DNA of 64,000 bases. Origin: Motacilla alba alba. Taxonomy: Eukaryota; Chordata; Aves; Passeriformes; Motacillidae. The notes beneath the pieces were generated by a model. That model searched no databases. It was given only the letters and a program-made list of their open reading frames with translations, and was not told where the DNA came from. The first letter of the stretch is position 1; each line of letters starts with the position of its first letter. Location: assembly GCF_015832195.1 (NCBI RefSeq), contig NC_052020.1, positions 744,001-808,000 on the forward strand. Reading direction: 5' to 3'. This document shows positions 51,075-62,990 of this stretch, piece after piece. Both the position numbers and the translations under genes were made by a program.

Positions 51075-54000
51075 CTGAATTTCTTAGATTTGTGACCAGT
51101 GAGGACAGGAGGGGATAGGCCAGCTCCATACCAAAATCCACCTGGGCAGCTGCCAGGGAGCCCAGGCTGGGTGCTGCCAGCCAGTGCCACCCTGGTCCTG
51201 CTGAAGGAGAGGAGCACTCCCTGTCGGAGCATGGCTGGGAGCAGGGAGGGTGCAAGCCTGAGCCAACCCTTGGGCTGTCAGCCCTCCCTGGGGTTATTTC
51301 AGCAAGGGGTGAGCAGCCTGAAATTGTACATCTTGGCTTGATGCTGTTGTCCTGTAAGGGGGTGCTCAGAGGCAGTGAGGGGAAGCAGGAGGAGGAGAGG
51401 TGTGGGCAGCACTTTTCCTTGGAAAACGCTGTCCCAGGTGAAGGTGTCAGTGTGTTTGTACCAGGCACAGATCCAGGCTGAGGTGGTGACAAGGAAGGCA
51501 ATGATACTGTCAGTTACTTTTAATAAAGCTTTTCTTCAGCCTTAGATTAGAGCTATGAAACCAAAAATGAGACTGCTGACTGACAGGGCTTTGCCTCCAC
51601 GGCAACATCATTAAGGTGAGTTTCCAGTGACATTCCCTACCTCAGGCTACTGGCAGATTAAGCAAGCCATCTCTATTGCTGCTGGCACTGATGCAGTATT
51701 GTTTCTTCCTCCCATCTTCTCTGTGCCTTGTCAGTAAAAGCTGTGATAATTCCCTTCACAGTCAGCAGACAAGGCAGCAGAGGATGCTGAGTCACTTTTC
51801 CTGCTCTCAGGGAGCAGGGTGTCACTCATGCACTGCTCTGGTGCCATGGGGGGGGGCTGTCACAGGCTCTGCCTGGGGTGCACACAGCTGAAACAGCAGA
51901 GCATAGCAGGCAAAAATCCATCTTCCCATCTGTACTCTTTACACTCAACGTATTAGCCAAATGCCCACAAGCCTGTGAATTTTGTTTCTAAAGTGCTCTT
52001 CATTCCACTTTGTGATAAATGAAGTGAAGCTTAAGTGGGGAGGATTTTTGAGCATTTTTAAAGAAGTTTCAGTGAGCAGCAGGGGGAAAATGACATCTTG
52101 ACACAATCAATACCAAGGAACATTCTCTAGAAATTAAACAGCAAGGACTCGTATGTGAAATTCCCAGCTCAAGCAGAATGAAAGGGACCTTAGGAGGAGG
52201 AAACAGCTCAAGATATATCCTTGCCCATGGCTGCTTCTCAAAGACTGAAGAGGATAACTCCTGCAATGGCTCACACCTGCCCTAATTCTAGCCCTGACAT
52301 GAGGAACACATGGCAGGGTAGGAAAAATAGGAGTTTACAGGTGAGATGGGGCTGTAGCTGGAATGCTCCGTTCCACAGCTGCTTGCAGGGCCAGGAAAGG
52401 GGTGCTGGGAAGAAAAGTGCCAGCCTGTGCCAGAGTCTTGGGGGAACACAGCCCGAGGAGCACAAAGGGAGTTTCAGAATCTCTTTTCTCCTGCTTGGTG
52501 TCGGTGCTAGGATACAAACAATTTCTTACCCAACTGTAACTGCAGACTGAGCTGCTTTAATTGACAGCTGAAAGCTAATTTTGCTCATTTCCAGTGGCAC
52601 AAAGAGTTTTCAAGACGGATAACACGGATGGATAAATGTGTTATTTTTGTGCTCTGCTTTAAAGGTTTCCAGTTTCCTCTGTGCTCCAGCCTGCTGCAGT
52701 CACTGCACTCTCCAGACAAAACCTGGGAGAATGAATCTGTCAGAACGTGACAGGACAGGCCCCTGGATCTGTGTCTGAGCATTACCCTCCCAGAAAAAGA
52801 GAGTGCATTAAAGAAGCCTTGCGCAGGGGGGTACCAGTCACTCCCTGCCAGCCTCCCTCTTACTGCACAAAGACACCATCAGGGATGGTGATGAACCATG
52901 CTCATCCACTTACCAGCATAACAGGAATTATTAGCTCTAATAAATATATTATTATGTGGCCATTAGGTATCAGTTATAAAGCTGCTAAATGTCTGCATGA
53001 TTACTTGTAAATGGATTTGGAAGGCAGCTAAATTGGTTATTTATTGCCCATACTGGACAGCATTATTTATTGGCTTGGCTCAGCAAGTTTGATTTTTCAA
53101 GCTAAAATGAGATTTTAAGTTTGTGATGAGCTAACCAGGGTGTAAGTCAATTCAGGAAAACTATATTTTTCTGAACAAGTGTTGAATTTAATGGTAAATA
53201 TGATTCTAGAATTATCTGGGTTTCTCTTTCCTTTCAAGTTAATTAACTAATTACTTTTAAATGTGCTCCTGAGACGAAAGTCTGAGAAACTAGGGAATTT
53301 AATACAAGTTACACTGAGATTCTGATTCCAAGTGGCCCTGCGAGTCAGCAGCTCCCTGCTTGGCAGATCATTTGCTGTACCAACACTTCAAAATTTGCTG
53401 CTACAATACTTTAAAAGACTGAAGCAAGTAAATAAGTTTAATTTCATGGGACGTAGTCTTCTCAATGAAGTTATCCTATTTATCTGCCCTGTGTAAAAAT
53501 TCATTTTTAGCTGATTGTTTTCTAACAAAGAAAGGCTGGGGTTACAGCCTGCTGATTGAATTCTAATGAGGAAAGGCAAGGCAAGAAGAACACTGAGGCA
53601 AGGACAGCGAGTGCCAGTGTGCAGTGTTTGCTCCTCCAGTAATCTTTAATGCATGTTAAAGACTCAACCCAACAGACAGACAGTTCTGTTTGCACACAGG
53701 TAAGTTCCTAGACCATCAGAAGAAGAAAGAAGGAAGCACTTTAGCACCTCAGAAATACGTTGGATTGCTTTTAAATACAGAAGGCTGCTGACTGCCGTGG
53801 GTGGAACAGGCACTGGGGAACCTCTTGCATCTGTTTGTCCAGTACTGAAAAGAAGTTCCTGTGCAGCAGACCAGTATAATTTGATCAGTATTTCTGGTGA
53901 GTACAGAGCTCAGACTTCTAATTAAACAGCATCTAGAAATCTCTCCAGATTGTGGTGGGAGGGACAAGGGGGCTGGAACCACCGTGAAAAGGTGGCAGTG

Positions 54001-54555
54001 GCCACAGCTGAGCGCATTAAAGCCCTCCCAGAGGTTCAGGGGATTAGCCAAAGCAACGAAGGGCAGCATGGCAAAGGCACTGCGGGATTCAGACAGGCTG
54101 TTGGATGGATGTGCTGGCAGGGGGAAGCCACTTTTCCCTCACTGCATTTCCCTGGGGGTTTTTGTCTCCTTGCTCCTGCCTTGCAGCAGGAGATGGGGCA
54201 GCGAGCTCTTGATGCTTCCAGCAGGGACAGGGAAGATAACCACTGCTTTTAAAACAAAGCAGCCAGGAGAACAAAAGACCCACGTTATGAGGCCAGTCCC
54301 ATGTGATTGGTGCCTTTTTATTTCCCCTGGGCTGCAGACAAGGTTGCAGAAGATGTGCCTGACTTGTTTGCAAAGGCACAGCTCCCGGGGAAGGATTTGA
54401 GGATCTCCAGAGACATTGCTGAACCTCTGGGAGTATTTGGTCTTTTGCTGGCTGCATTTGCCAGTATTTAGTGAAAGATGGAATAGAGGTCTGCTGTTCC
54501 AGTTGTATAGACTTAGAACAATTAGCTTTTTACACAATAGAATTAGTTAGAGCCA

Positions 54556-54556
<1 letters not shown>

Positions 54557-54600
<44 letters not shown>
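54557..54600 (+). repeat. A44 homopolymer
   Basis: Forty-four consecutive A, the longest homopolymer in the window. No recognisable retrocopy body lies immediately upstream. Confidence 0.9.
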
Positions 54601-54602
<2 letters not shown>

Positions 54603-56033
54603 AACTGTCTTTGTGTTGAAATCCATCCCCTACCTTCTTGAATGAAAACCTACTGTTACTTCCAATGGAAAACCCATATTTGTCTCAGTGTTGAAGCAAG
54701 CCTGGAGGAAAAAAATGCATCAAAACCATGTTTTCAGGTAATTGGAAGAGAGTACTTGCCTAAAACTGAACTGTTCCCACCTCAGCATGTATCTTCAAAA
54801 TGCTTGAATGATCCAATTTCAACACCTCTTAAAAACAGAGTCTCAGATACTCAGGCCATGGCTGAGGTTTTGAGGTTTTTCTTATGAGCTGTTTTTTGCG
54901 TTACAAACAAACGATTGCTCACGAGTGAGAAGTGAATTTCTGACAGGGAGACCTTTCCTCCCTGGCAGAGGTTTCCAGGCTCAGGGCTGAGTGCAGCTGG
55001 CGGCTCTCCTGCTGCTGGATAACATCTCTCCTTCCTTTCCCAGCACAGCCTGCTCGCTCCATCTCACAGCACACAAGAGCTCAGTAGCAAACGTCCTGTG
55101 AAATTTGCAGAAATGGGAGGAAGGAAGGAGAAATTCTAGGCAGAAATGGCAGGATATGCCAGAAACAGTATTTTGCAAAGGGGAAAAAAAAGGCAGGTGA
55201 CATTGATGTTTTTAGATGGATTGAGAACAGTACTTAAGGAATCTTCTGGTAATTATACACATTGCCAGCATTTTATGTTTTGTACAAACAATTACAGCCA
55301 TTAGAAACTCTCTTGATTCTGTAAATACAGAAGCACTAAGTGATTGCAAAGGATATTTTTTTGCTTTATGGCTGGAAATTCCTTGCTAGGTTCAGTGTAT
55401 TGTAGTGCTGTTTTTAGCTCCTTTGTACTGGCTTCTTTCTCTTTCAAATTGAACAAAATGTAATAAAACCCACGTGGGTGCTCCCTACAGATGAAAGCAA
55501 GGGCATCCAACATTAATGCTGTGGGGCTCTGCCACCAGAATTCAAGGGCAGAGTCATTGCAGCCGGAAATCAGAGTGGTCAGATTTTCCGTGGGCTCCTG
55601 ACAGGGAAATGTAACATATGCTGTGTATCACAAGTGCTTACATTTTCAATTCTGCATCACAGCTTGTTGCCTATTATTTCCTTGTGGTTCACTGTTCGGG
55701 CTTGAGGAACATTTTTCTCGATTTACAGCTCTATTAAACTGATAAATCAATCACTTGTGCGAGGGGAGGCAGTTTGCTGACATTTGCTTTGCCAACACAC
55801 TGCCACCCACAACAGCATTCACAGGTCCTCAAGGATATGGTAAGAGGGAGGAAGCTTTCCCTGTAACTTAATTTTCAAAACATGAAACCTGATTCTGGTG
55901 CTCTGAGCAACTTCAATGAGAATATTTTTGAAGAGCTGTCACTTGCTAATCCAATATTTAACTAGTTTGTTTGGGTTTCTTTTACATTGCTGTACAACAA
56001 AATAGCTGCAGTATTGCTCAAGATGTAGAAGAC

Positions 56034-56053
56034 TTTTTTTTTTTTTTTTTTTT
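56034..56053. repeat. T20 homopolymer
   Basis: Twenty consecutive T. A simple repeat with no attached element recognised. Confidence 0.9.
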
Positions 56054-57671
56054 AATGACCATCTTAGGCTTTTAAAATTTTAATTACCAAAAGGAAAGAA
56101 AACAGAAAACAAATATTTTGGGGAGCTACACAGAGTATTTTTACCAGTGTTTAAATTGTCTGACAGCCGTACTCTGGGATTTGCTCGTCTTTCCTTGAGT
56201 GCATGTTTCCTCCTGAAACAAGAGTGTCAAGGCAATTCTTTTCAGAATTGGTGCATAAGTTGCTCTATTATGTGACCATTGGCTTGAGCAGTGATAGACC
56301 TTTTTTTTCCCTAAACCAGGCAGCAGTGAGGTTACCTGAATGCTGTACGTGGAGTTCACTGCACCATGCAAGAGAGTTCCAGCCTTCAGTTGTGAGCTTC
56401 AGAACAGTGCCAGGGCCTGAGAAAGGGGGTGGGAAAGCAAAGTTCTTGTTGGAGCTTGGTTTCAAAGCGGGGACAGCCCAGATACAGCAGAACAAAGATC
56501 CCTTTTTGTTGTCTTCAACTGAACAAACACAACCAGATTCCTCCTGTTAACACAAGTGATTTTGCACAGTCAAGTAGAAAGAATCATATACACTATGCTA
56601 TCTGTTTTCAGACTAGTAGTCTTCTCCTTAGGCAATATAGATAAGTTTGGGGTTAAATTTTATTATTCTGAGCTGGTGGTTTTGTCAAAATCAGCTTATT
56701 AATACATATTGCCTCTTTGTTAGGATGATGAATTTATACAAGCTTTATTGAAGTTATTCTTCTTTTGTATGGGTGTAATTGATGGGAGAACTGGCTGAGT
56801 GTCTTGGAAAGAGGGAACGTGAAAAAATAAAATGAAGAAGCATGTACTCTGTCAGCAGCGTTCCTCATATAAATAAGTTTATGCTAATTTTATGTTTCAT
56901 CATTTATCATAATGCCAGGATGAATCCCTTCATGCCTACATAGGATTTAAAAAAAATTAGTAAGAACTTTTGTTTGACTTTTGCAGTAGCACTGAAGGGA
57001 ACAAGCCAACATAACGTGCATAACTATTTTCCTGGTTTTGCAGTGAGAGAGTTGTTGCTCTTTCATTTACATTTGCCACACGATTCTCTTCCCTAATATT
57101 TTCCTGTGCCATTCTCCTGGTGTTCATTCTTAGACAAATCTGCATCCTCAGGTGAGTGCTGCTTCCAGCAGTGCAGCAGGGGTATTGCAGAGGGCAAGCA
57201 GGGGCATCTCCTGGTGTCCAGGCAGGTTGGGCTGTGTCACCTGCAGTTTCCTTGTCCAGGCAGCCATTCAAGACACAGGTATTGTGCCTGTTTACTCTTT
57301 GTATGATGAAAGCACATTCTGATAAAAATTTAGGTGTTTCAAGATGCATTCTGTATGTACACACTGAATGAGGAAGATGGAAGAGAAGAAAAGCACCTCG
57401 AGGAGGAAAAGTCAAGTCTGGGTAGAATAAAGTGATGTTTTGTACAGCTATACCTGTTAACAAGACTTGCTTGGCTTTCAGATCCAGCTCAATCTTGTTC
57501 TTATGTAGAGAAACTCTTTTGGGGATAGCAGGAAAATTCCCAGACTTCTGAAAATCAGGAACATCAATAAAGTTTTGTCTAGCTTAGAGTTAGCTCTGAA
57601 CAATGAAACAATCTGTAGTTGTCATAGCATTCTGAAGTATTTGTTCTGTGGAGTTCTGTCTCTCTGCTGGA

Positions 57672-58351
57672 GACATATGGATTTGATGGATGGACTGTGG
57701 GGATGAGGAATTGGCTGGATGAATGCATCCAGAGGGAGATGGGTGACAAGGAGTGTCCATCAGGGGTCTGTACTGGCACCAGCATGTTTGGTATCTTCAC
57801 CAAGGACACAGCCAGTGGGATCCAGTGCAGGTCCGGAGGCCTGGGAGCCCTGAGCCCCAAGCTGAGCGGGGCAGCTGGAACGCCTGTGGGGACAGGATGC
57901 CCTCCACAGGGACCTGGACAAGCTCCTCACCACGGGAAAGACGTGGACCTGCTGGAGTAGGTCCAGAGGAGGGCCACAAAAATGATCAGAGGCTGGAGCA
58001 CCTCTTCTGTGAGGAGAGGCTGGGAGGGCTGGGGTTGTTCAGCCTGAGAAGAGAAGGCTCTTGGGAGACCTCATTGCAGCTTTCAATACTTACAGAGGGC
58101 TTATGAGGACAATGGGGACAGATTTTAATGAGGGTCTGTAGGGACATGGAAAATTTTGTACAGGGAGGGTAGTGAAACACTGACACGGGTGGCACAGAGA
58201 GGTGGGGCATGCCCCATCCCTAGAAACGCTCAAGGCCAGCTTGGAAGGGGCTCTGAGCAACCTGCCCTAATTGAAGATGTCCCTGCTCATTGCAGGGGTG
58301 TAGACTAGATGAGCTCTAAAGGTCCCTTCTAACACAATGTATTCTGTGATT
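57672..58351 (+). mobile_element. CR1 LINE, 5'-truncated, about 680 bp
   Basis: On the plus strand this shows the order of the distal CR1 reverse transcriptase region and 3' UTR. It starts with a GGATGAGGAATTGGCTGGAT block, then GGTCTGTACTGGCACCAGCA, GATCAGAGGCTGGAGCACCT and CATGCCCCATCCCTAGAAAC. It ends AAGGTCCCTTCTAACACAAT-GTATTCTGTGAT. Stops and indels interrupt the reverse transcriptase part, so it is dead. The 93- to 117-codon open frames here are remnants or shadows. Confidence 0.93.
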
Positions 58352-60639
58352 TAATGGTTATGAATTCTGACTGTGTCTCATTTCACCAGATCAAAATGCA
58401 TCTTTAGAGAGAGTTGTTTTTAAACCCTCTTCTGTTCTGCCTCTTCACTCGGCTGCTCTGTCTGTCCCAAGCTGACTCTCTGTGCACTGTGAATTATATA
58501 ATTGTTCCTTTTCATTGAATATCAAACATAAGAAGCCCTATTCTACTGCATTGTAAAAATCTGCCAGGTTCTTGTGTGCCTTTGCAACCACATCACCAGT
58601 GAAACTGTCAGAAGACCATGGTGTGTGAAGAGCTGCATCTTTTGCCATCTATTCTACTATGGAAACAAAATCCTTTCCTTTCTTAGCGTTACTGGAGATA
58701 CCATTTCCACAGGTGAGAACTTAACACTGTCCAATCACAAGACCTCAATTCATATAATATTTGCTCTCAGTAAATATTTGGGCCCACCTCTTTGTCATAA
58801 TTTCTCTGGACTGAAAGAGTTTAGCCTTGACAACTTCATTTCTGTTGCTTTCTTTGTGCTGACCTCAGCTTATGTGCTGTATGTACTGTGCAGATTAAAG
58901 AAAAATTTGAAAAATCAGTTGAGAAATTTGGATGTTTAACTGGCTGGAGCTCCCCTCCCAGCTGGAGCTCCCCTCCCCTCCCATGCTGGAGACTACACAG
59001 AGAAGGTGATGGGACTGAGGCAAAGGGCGAGTGGTGGGATCTCGCTGCTGGAAATTGTGTCAGTGTGGATAAAAAAATTATAGTGCTTGCCTGGGCAAAG
59101 AAAGATGTTGGGAATATGTACGTGAAAAAGCCCAGGGTAGTGAATATCAGTGGTTCTTAATGTCACTAGCAGTTTCAGGGCACACAGCATGCACACCATG
59201 CTGGGATTTTGAGGGATATGAAAGAGACCTAAATCTGGGTAGACTGACTTAATTTTGAGAGACTGAGAGTTGCTTATTGAGGATAAAATGGATATTGCAG
59301 AATGACTGAAAACTGCACTGAAAGCTTCAGCTCACTAAAGCCTAAGACATTAATTTCATTTTTTGAATCAATATGTGCACATGCAAGGAAATCCTCCCTT
59401 TCTGATGTATGGGTGTGATGCTACAGTCAGGTCTGCTGTGTGCAGGCCATACAGAACTGAGAAATGACAGACTCACCAAGCTCCTTTTTCATTACATGTG
59501 TGGTGCTGGAAGGGAAGGGGCTCAGGCTATGACTGTTTTAATGTTCTGGATCAGTAAGTGTTTCCCTGCTGCACAGCAAGCACTTCCAAACGGAGCCCTC
59601 TTCCTGTGCTCCAGGTTTCACACTCACCACTGCTCAGGGCACCCAGCCCTGCAGGCAGTCACCAGCCTGGAAAAGGCCATTTTCAGAGACATTGTCCCAT
59701 TGCAGCTCACACGCGAATCAAAGCACACCTAATCCCTTAAATCCCTGAGGTACCTCCGTGCAAAAGTTTTTGGAATTGTCCTTGGCCTGTGGATGCAAAC
59801 TGTGGCATTAAGACAGAGGCTTGCTTTCAAGGTTATAAATATCTTAGTTCTTATTGTTGTCATGGAATCTGTGGCATAATCCTGTGAGGAGTAATGTGCT
59901 TGTCACACGGGCAGTGCAATCAATGTTTTGTTTACCCTTTCCCCATTCTGATTCTCAGTTTATAGCACTGCCAGCTGCAGGTGTGAGGGAGGCCTTATGA
60001 CATTTCTCTGACGTGAAGCTGAGACCATTAACTCTGACCCCTCTTTCAGAACCCTTTCTGCAGCTCTGCTTTACTTGTTTCCATTGATTGTATCTGCCTG
60101 CAATGGAAATCCTTTTTATATTGCAACACATACTCGAAACCACAAATGGTACAGATGTGGATCATGACTTTATTCATTCCTAGTGTTCATCCAGCCCATG
60201 GCAGTTACCATGTGACTGAGCAGCTCTGGGAAGTGCCTGGACATTTTAGAATGCTGTCCTTTCTGTTGAATAGGTGATTTTTTCCAGATACCTTTCACAT
60301 CATAAATATGCCACTGTACATGGTTTGGTGAACAAGTCCACAAAACAAAGTGAAGGGAGGCAAAATGACTTGCCTGTTCTAGCCATAGGAGGGGTCATTC
60401 TTTCAAGAGGTGCAGATACAGGATTTTTGTTTTAAAGTCAAATTGCTGTCGACTACATGCCATTACTGTTTGTGGCCTGCCTTTTTATGGATGCTATACC
60501 TTAACAGGCTTCCCTGTGCTCAGCGTGCCCGTGAGTTCAGAATTCAGGGTCCAAATGAGAATGGGAATGTTTACAGCAGGTTAAAATGTATCTGCTCTGC
60601 TCTTAACAAACCATTGCTGGGATAGGATGCTCTTCTTTT
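58352..60639. other. intergenic sequence between CR1 copies
   Basis: Mostly unique sequence. A 121-codon plus-strand frame at 58574-58939 has a hydrophobic stretch but no recognisable family and no promoter or Kozak support. I regard it as chance. A short 18-bp tandem duplication lies at 58943-58978. Confidence 0.55.
58943..58978. repeat. 18-bp tandem duplication
   Basis: The unit GCTGGAGCTCCCCTCCC(A/C) occurs twice in a row at 58943-58960 and 58961-58978. It is a small local duplication. Confidence 0.9.
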
Positions 60640-61010
60640 TCTTCCACTTCAGGCCATTTCTTTGGATCCTGTCACCGGTGAAGAGATCAGTGCCTGCCAC
60701 TCCTCTTCCCCTCGTGAGGGTGTTGAAGAGCACCATGAGGTCTCCCCTCAGTCTTCTCTTCTCCAGGCTGAATAAGCTCAGAGACCTCAGATTTTCATCA
60801 CAAGGCTTCCCCTCCAGACCCTTCTCCATCCTTGTGGCCTCCTTTGGACATTCTCTAACACATTAATGTCCTTTCTGTACTGTGGCACCCCAAAACTGCT
60901 CCTAGGAGTCAAGGTGAGGCCACCCCAGTGCAGAGCAGAGCTGAACTCCCCCCTGTACACACATGCTGGGGTGTGTTTGGCACCCTGCAGGGGGAAGCTG
61001 AAGTGCCAGG
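60640..61010 (-). mobile_element. CR1 LINE fragment, second subfamily
   Basis: Read on the minus strand this matches an internal 3' section of CR1. Landmarks on the plus strand include GAAGAGATCAGTGCCTGCC, GAGGTCTCCCCTCAGTCTTC, TCTTCTCCAGGCTGAATAAG and GGCACCCCAAAACTGCTCC. It differs from the copies at 47.9 and 57.7 kb and lacks the ATTCTRTG end, so it is truncated at both ends. Confidence 0.88.
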
Positions 61011-62057
61011 GAGTATGGTTTTTGTCTGGTATTTATCTGAACTTTGCAAACAGGCACTGGTGGTTTAACACTCTATTATTCCCCAGCTTCTGGGTGCTGC
61101 CCCACATCCTTTCCTCCCTCTCTGAATCATCATCTGTAACAGCTTGGCATGAATGAGGCTTCATGAAACTCATTACAATCCCTTTTTCCTATTGGAATTT
61201 CTCCTGGGCTTGATTGAAATAAATAAACAGGATTGCAAGGGAGAAGCTTGCACTACAGTGCTGATGCTGTTATTGTCTGGATAAATATAATACTTGAGCT
61301 GCCTGCTAATATACTAGCAGATGCCTGTTAATAACCTTTCATAAAATAAAAACATTTTAGAAATTCTGTGCTCTGGTAGCAGTCTAATCTGTAATAGAAG
61401 AGGGAGTTCTTAAGAAGATGATGATCAGTTGCTGTTGCTGTTCATGAACAGAAAATAACATAATACTCAGTTAGAAATTATTTAGTTTAGATACTGTCAT
61501 AAGAGATTTACATACAGTAGAAAATGGGAATATTTCAGAAGAGGGGGAACAGGAAGGAAGGGCTGAAACCTTGGCTGGAAAAAAACCAGGCTGATGACCC
61601 TGAAAACATAAAAAACTGCTATGAAGTGTGAGGAAGCTGACAGATGCAGAGGAGCACAGTCGCCAGAGGGCTGTGATCCCCAAAATGCCCCTGGATACTG
61701 TTCAGTGCATGTCTAAAAAGATGCAAAGAAAGCACCAAAAGTGCAGGGAGTAGGGAAGGCAAATCAGGCTCCTTCCCATGGCAGCTGACAGTGTCCAGTG
61801 CAGGGGCAACAGCGCAAGGGCAAACCTTGCCATGCGGGAAGCATGGAAAATGGATGGGAGAACCAGGGTGCTTGGCTTCATGTGATGGGAGAGGCATCTC
61901 AGAGACCCTGCAGAAAGAGAGTAATTGGTGGATGTGATGTTCCCAACCTATCAGCTTTATACAAATTGACAGAAGAGGATGCACATGCAAAGGGCTGGCA
62001 GTAGTTTTGGAGTCTAAAATACAGTGTAACCAAATGAAATTATTGTTGTTGTTGGGG
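61011..62057. other. intergenic sequence, nothing recognised
   Basis: Unique sequence. A 194-codon minus-strand frame (61619-62203) is the longest here after the CpG-island frames. Its first part reads through the A/C-rich tract as Phe/Cys/Val-rich low-complexity residues, so it is not a credible gene. Confidence 0.55.
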
Positions 62058-62160
62058 AAAAAAAAAACAAAACACCAAAAACTAGCAAAAAACCCCAACC
62101 CCATACAAATAAACAAACAAACAAAAAAAAAAAAACCAACCCACAAAACACAAAAAACCA
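62058..62160 (+). repeat. A/C-rich low-complexity tract
   Basis: About 100 bases of A and C, with AAACAAACAAAC and an A13 run. It is comparable in composition with the tracts at 11005 and 34707. Confidence 0.8.
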
Positions 62161-62859
62161 GAAGCAGTCTGAAATCCCTCTGGTTGGAAGTATCCCACTG
62201 CAATAATAAAAATGTAATGATTGTATAATTACCCCTACTCTCAGTCAGAATATGGATAGAGGATAGAGTTTAGAGCACCTACAAAGTCAGAGCAGCTATT
62301 AATATGGGGATGTTTCAGCTACCAACAGAATGAATGCCTCATCACCTATGACAGGACATAAAAATACAATTTCTGGAGCTGCTTTCCTGAACAACTGGTC
62401 TGCAATCCCAGAAAATCTCTGCCCTGACTTTGGTCCTGAGTGGTGCACAGGACCAGCCTGAGAAGCACGTGGGAGAGCTGATCTAATAGCAATTGCAGGA
62501 TGATCCGGCTTAACCCTGCAGCAGGAGAGACTAAACAAACAAATCCAGAACACAAGTGTTCAATCTAAAGAAAGGGAACTGCATACTAACATGGCAAGTG
62601 GTTAAAGTGAAGAAAAAAGGATTAAGGAGGGAGCAGGCTAAAGAGCAAGATAGCCAAGACACTTCTGAGAAATCCTGTATTAGCATTCAAGACAAACTCT
62701 GTGCTGAAATTTGGAAAGAAATCAGAGTGGTCCAGCAAAAGCCCTACAGGACTAAATAGAAAATTAGGGTGATTTTCACGTAGGAAGGACTGGCATTTGT
62801 AATGGGAATTTTGTCCTTCAGAATAGAGCAGGAAACTCCATATGGCAGATCAAACATAA
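62161..62859. other. intergenic sequence, nothing firm
   Basis: No gene recognised. It may include further decayed LINE sequence continuous with the piece at 62860, but I could not support that by eye. Confidence 0.5.
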
Positions 62860-62990
62860 CCAGGACATTAGGAGGGTTAAAGAGAGTTTGAGGAGCACCT
62901 TGCACAGGATGGGGAAATAAAAGAATTTTAAAAGGTCAAAATTATTTCAGTATGACAAAAGCAGGAATATTGCAGAAGTCTGTCCTGTCC
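62860..62990 (+). mobile_element. possible old CR1 internal fragment
   Basis: The stretch around GAGAGTTTGAGGAGCACCTT and the following GACAAAAGCAGGAATATTGC-AGAAGTCTGTCCTGTCCAC resembles the part of CR1 just upstream of the reverse transcriptase. There the usual coding sense is REFEEH...YVRSRKPAKESVGP. It is heavily mutated and the limits are unclear. Confidence 0.35.

Larger units (their letters stand above)
51080..57671. other. intergenic sequence, no gene recognised
   Basis: Unique sequence with no recognised exon. It contains a G9 run (51848-51856), the A44 tract (54557-54600) and a T20 run (56034-56053). Frames over 100 codons near 51001, 53897, 54139 and 56957 have no recognisable domains and overlap one another on both strands. 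Confidence 0.6.

Noticed and set aside
57579..58210. Frames of 60-117 codons on both strands
   Set aside because: They lie inside a degraded CR1 fragment and are remnants or shadows of it.
58574..58939. 121-codon frame with a hydrophobic stretch
   Set aside because: No recognisable homology, no promoter or splice context, and AT-rich sequence readily gives hydrophobic frames.
61619..62203. 194-codon minus-strand frame
   Set aside because: Part of it translates the A/C-rich tract into Phe/Val/Cys-rich residues, and the rest has no family or conserved motif.
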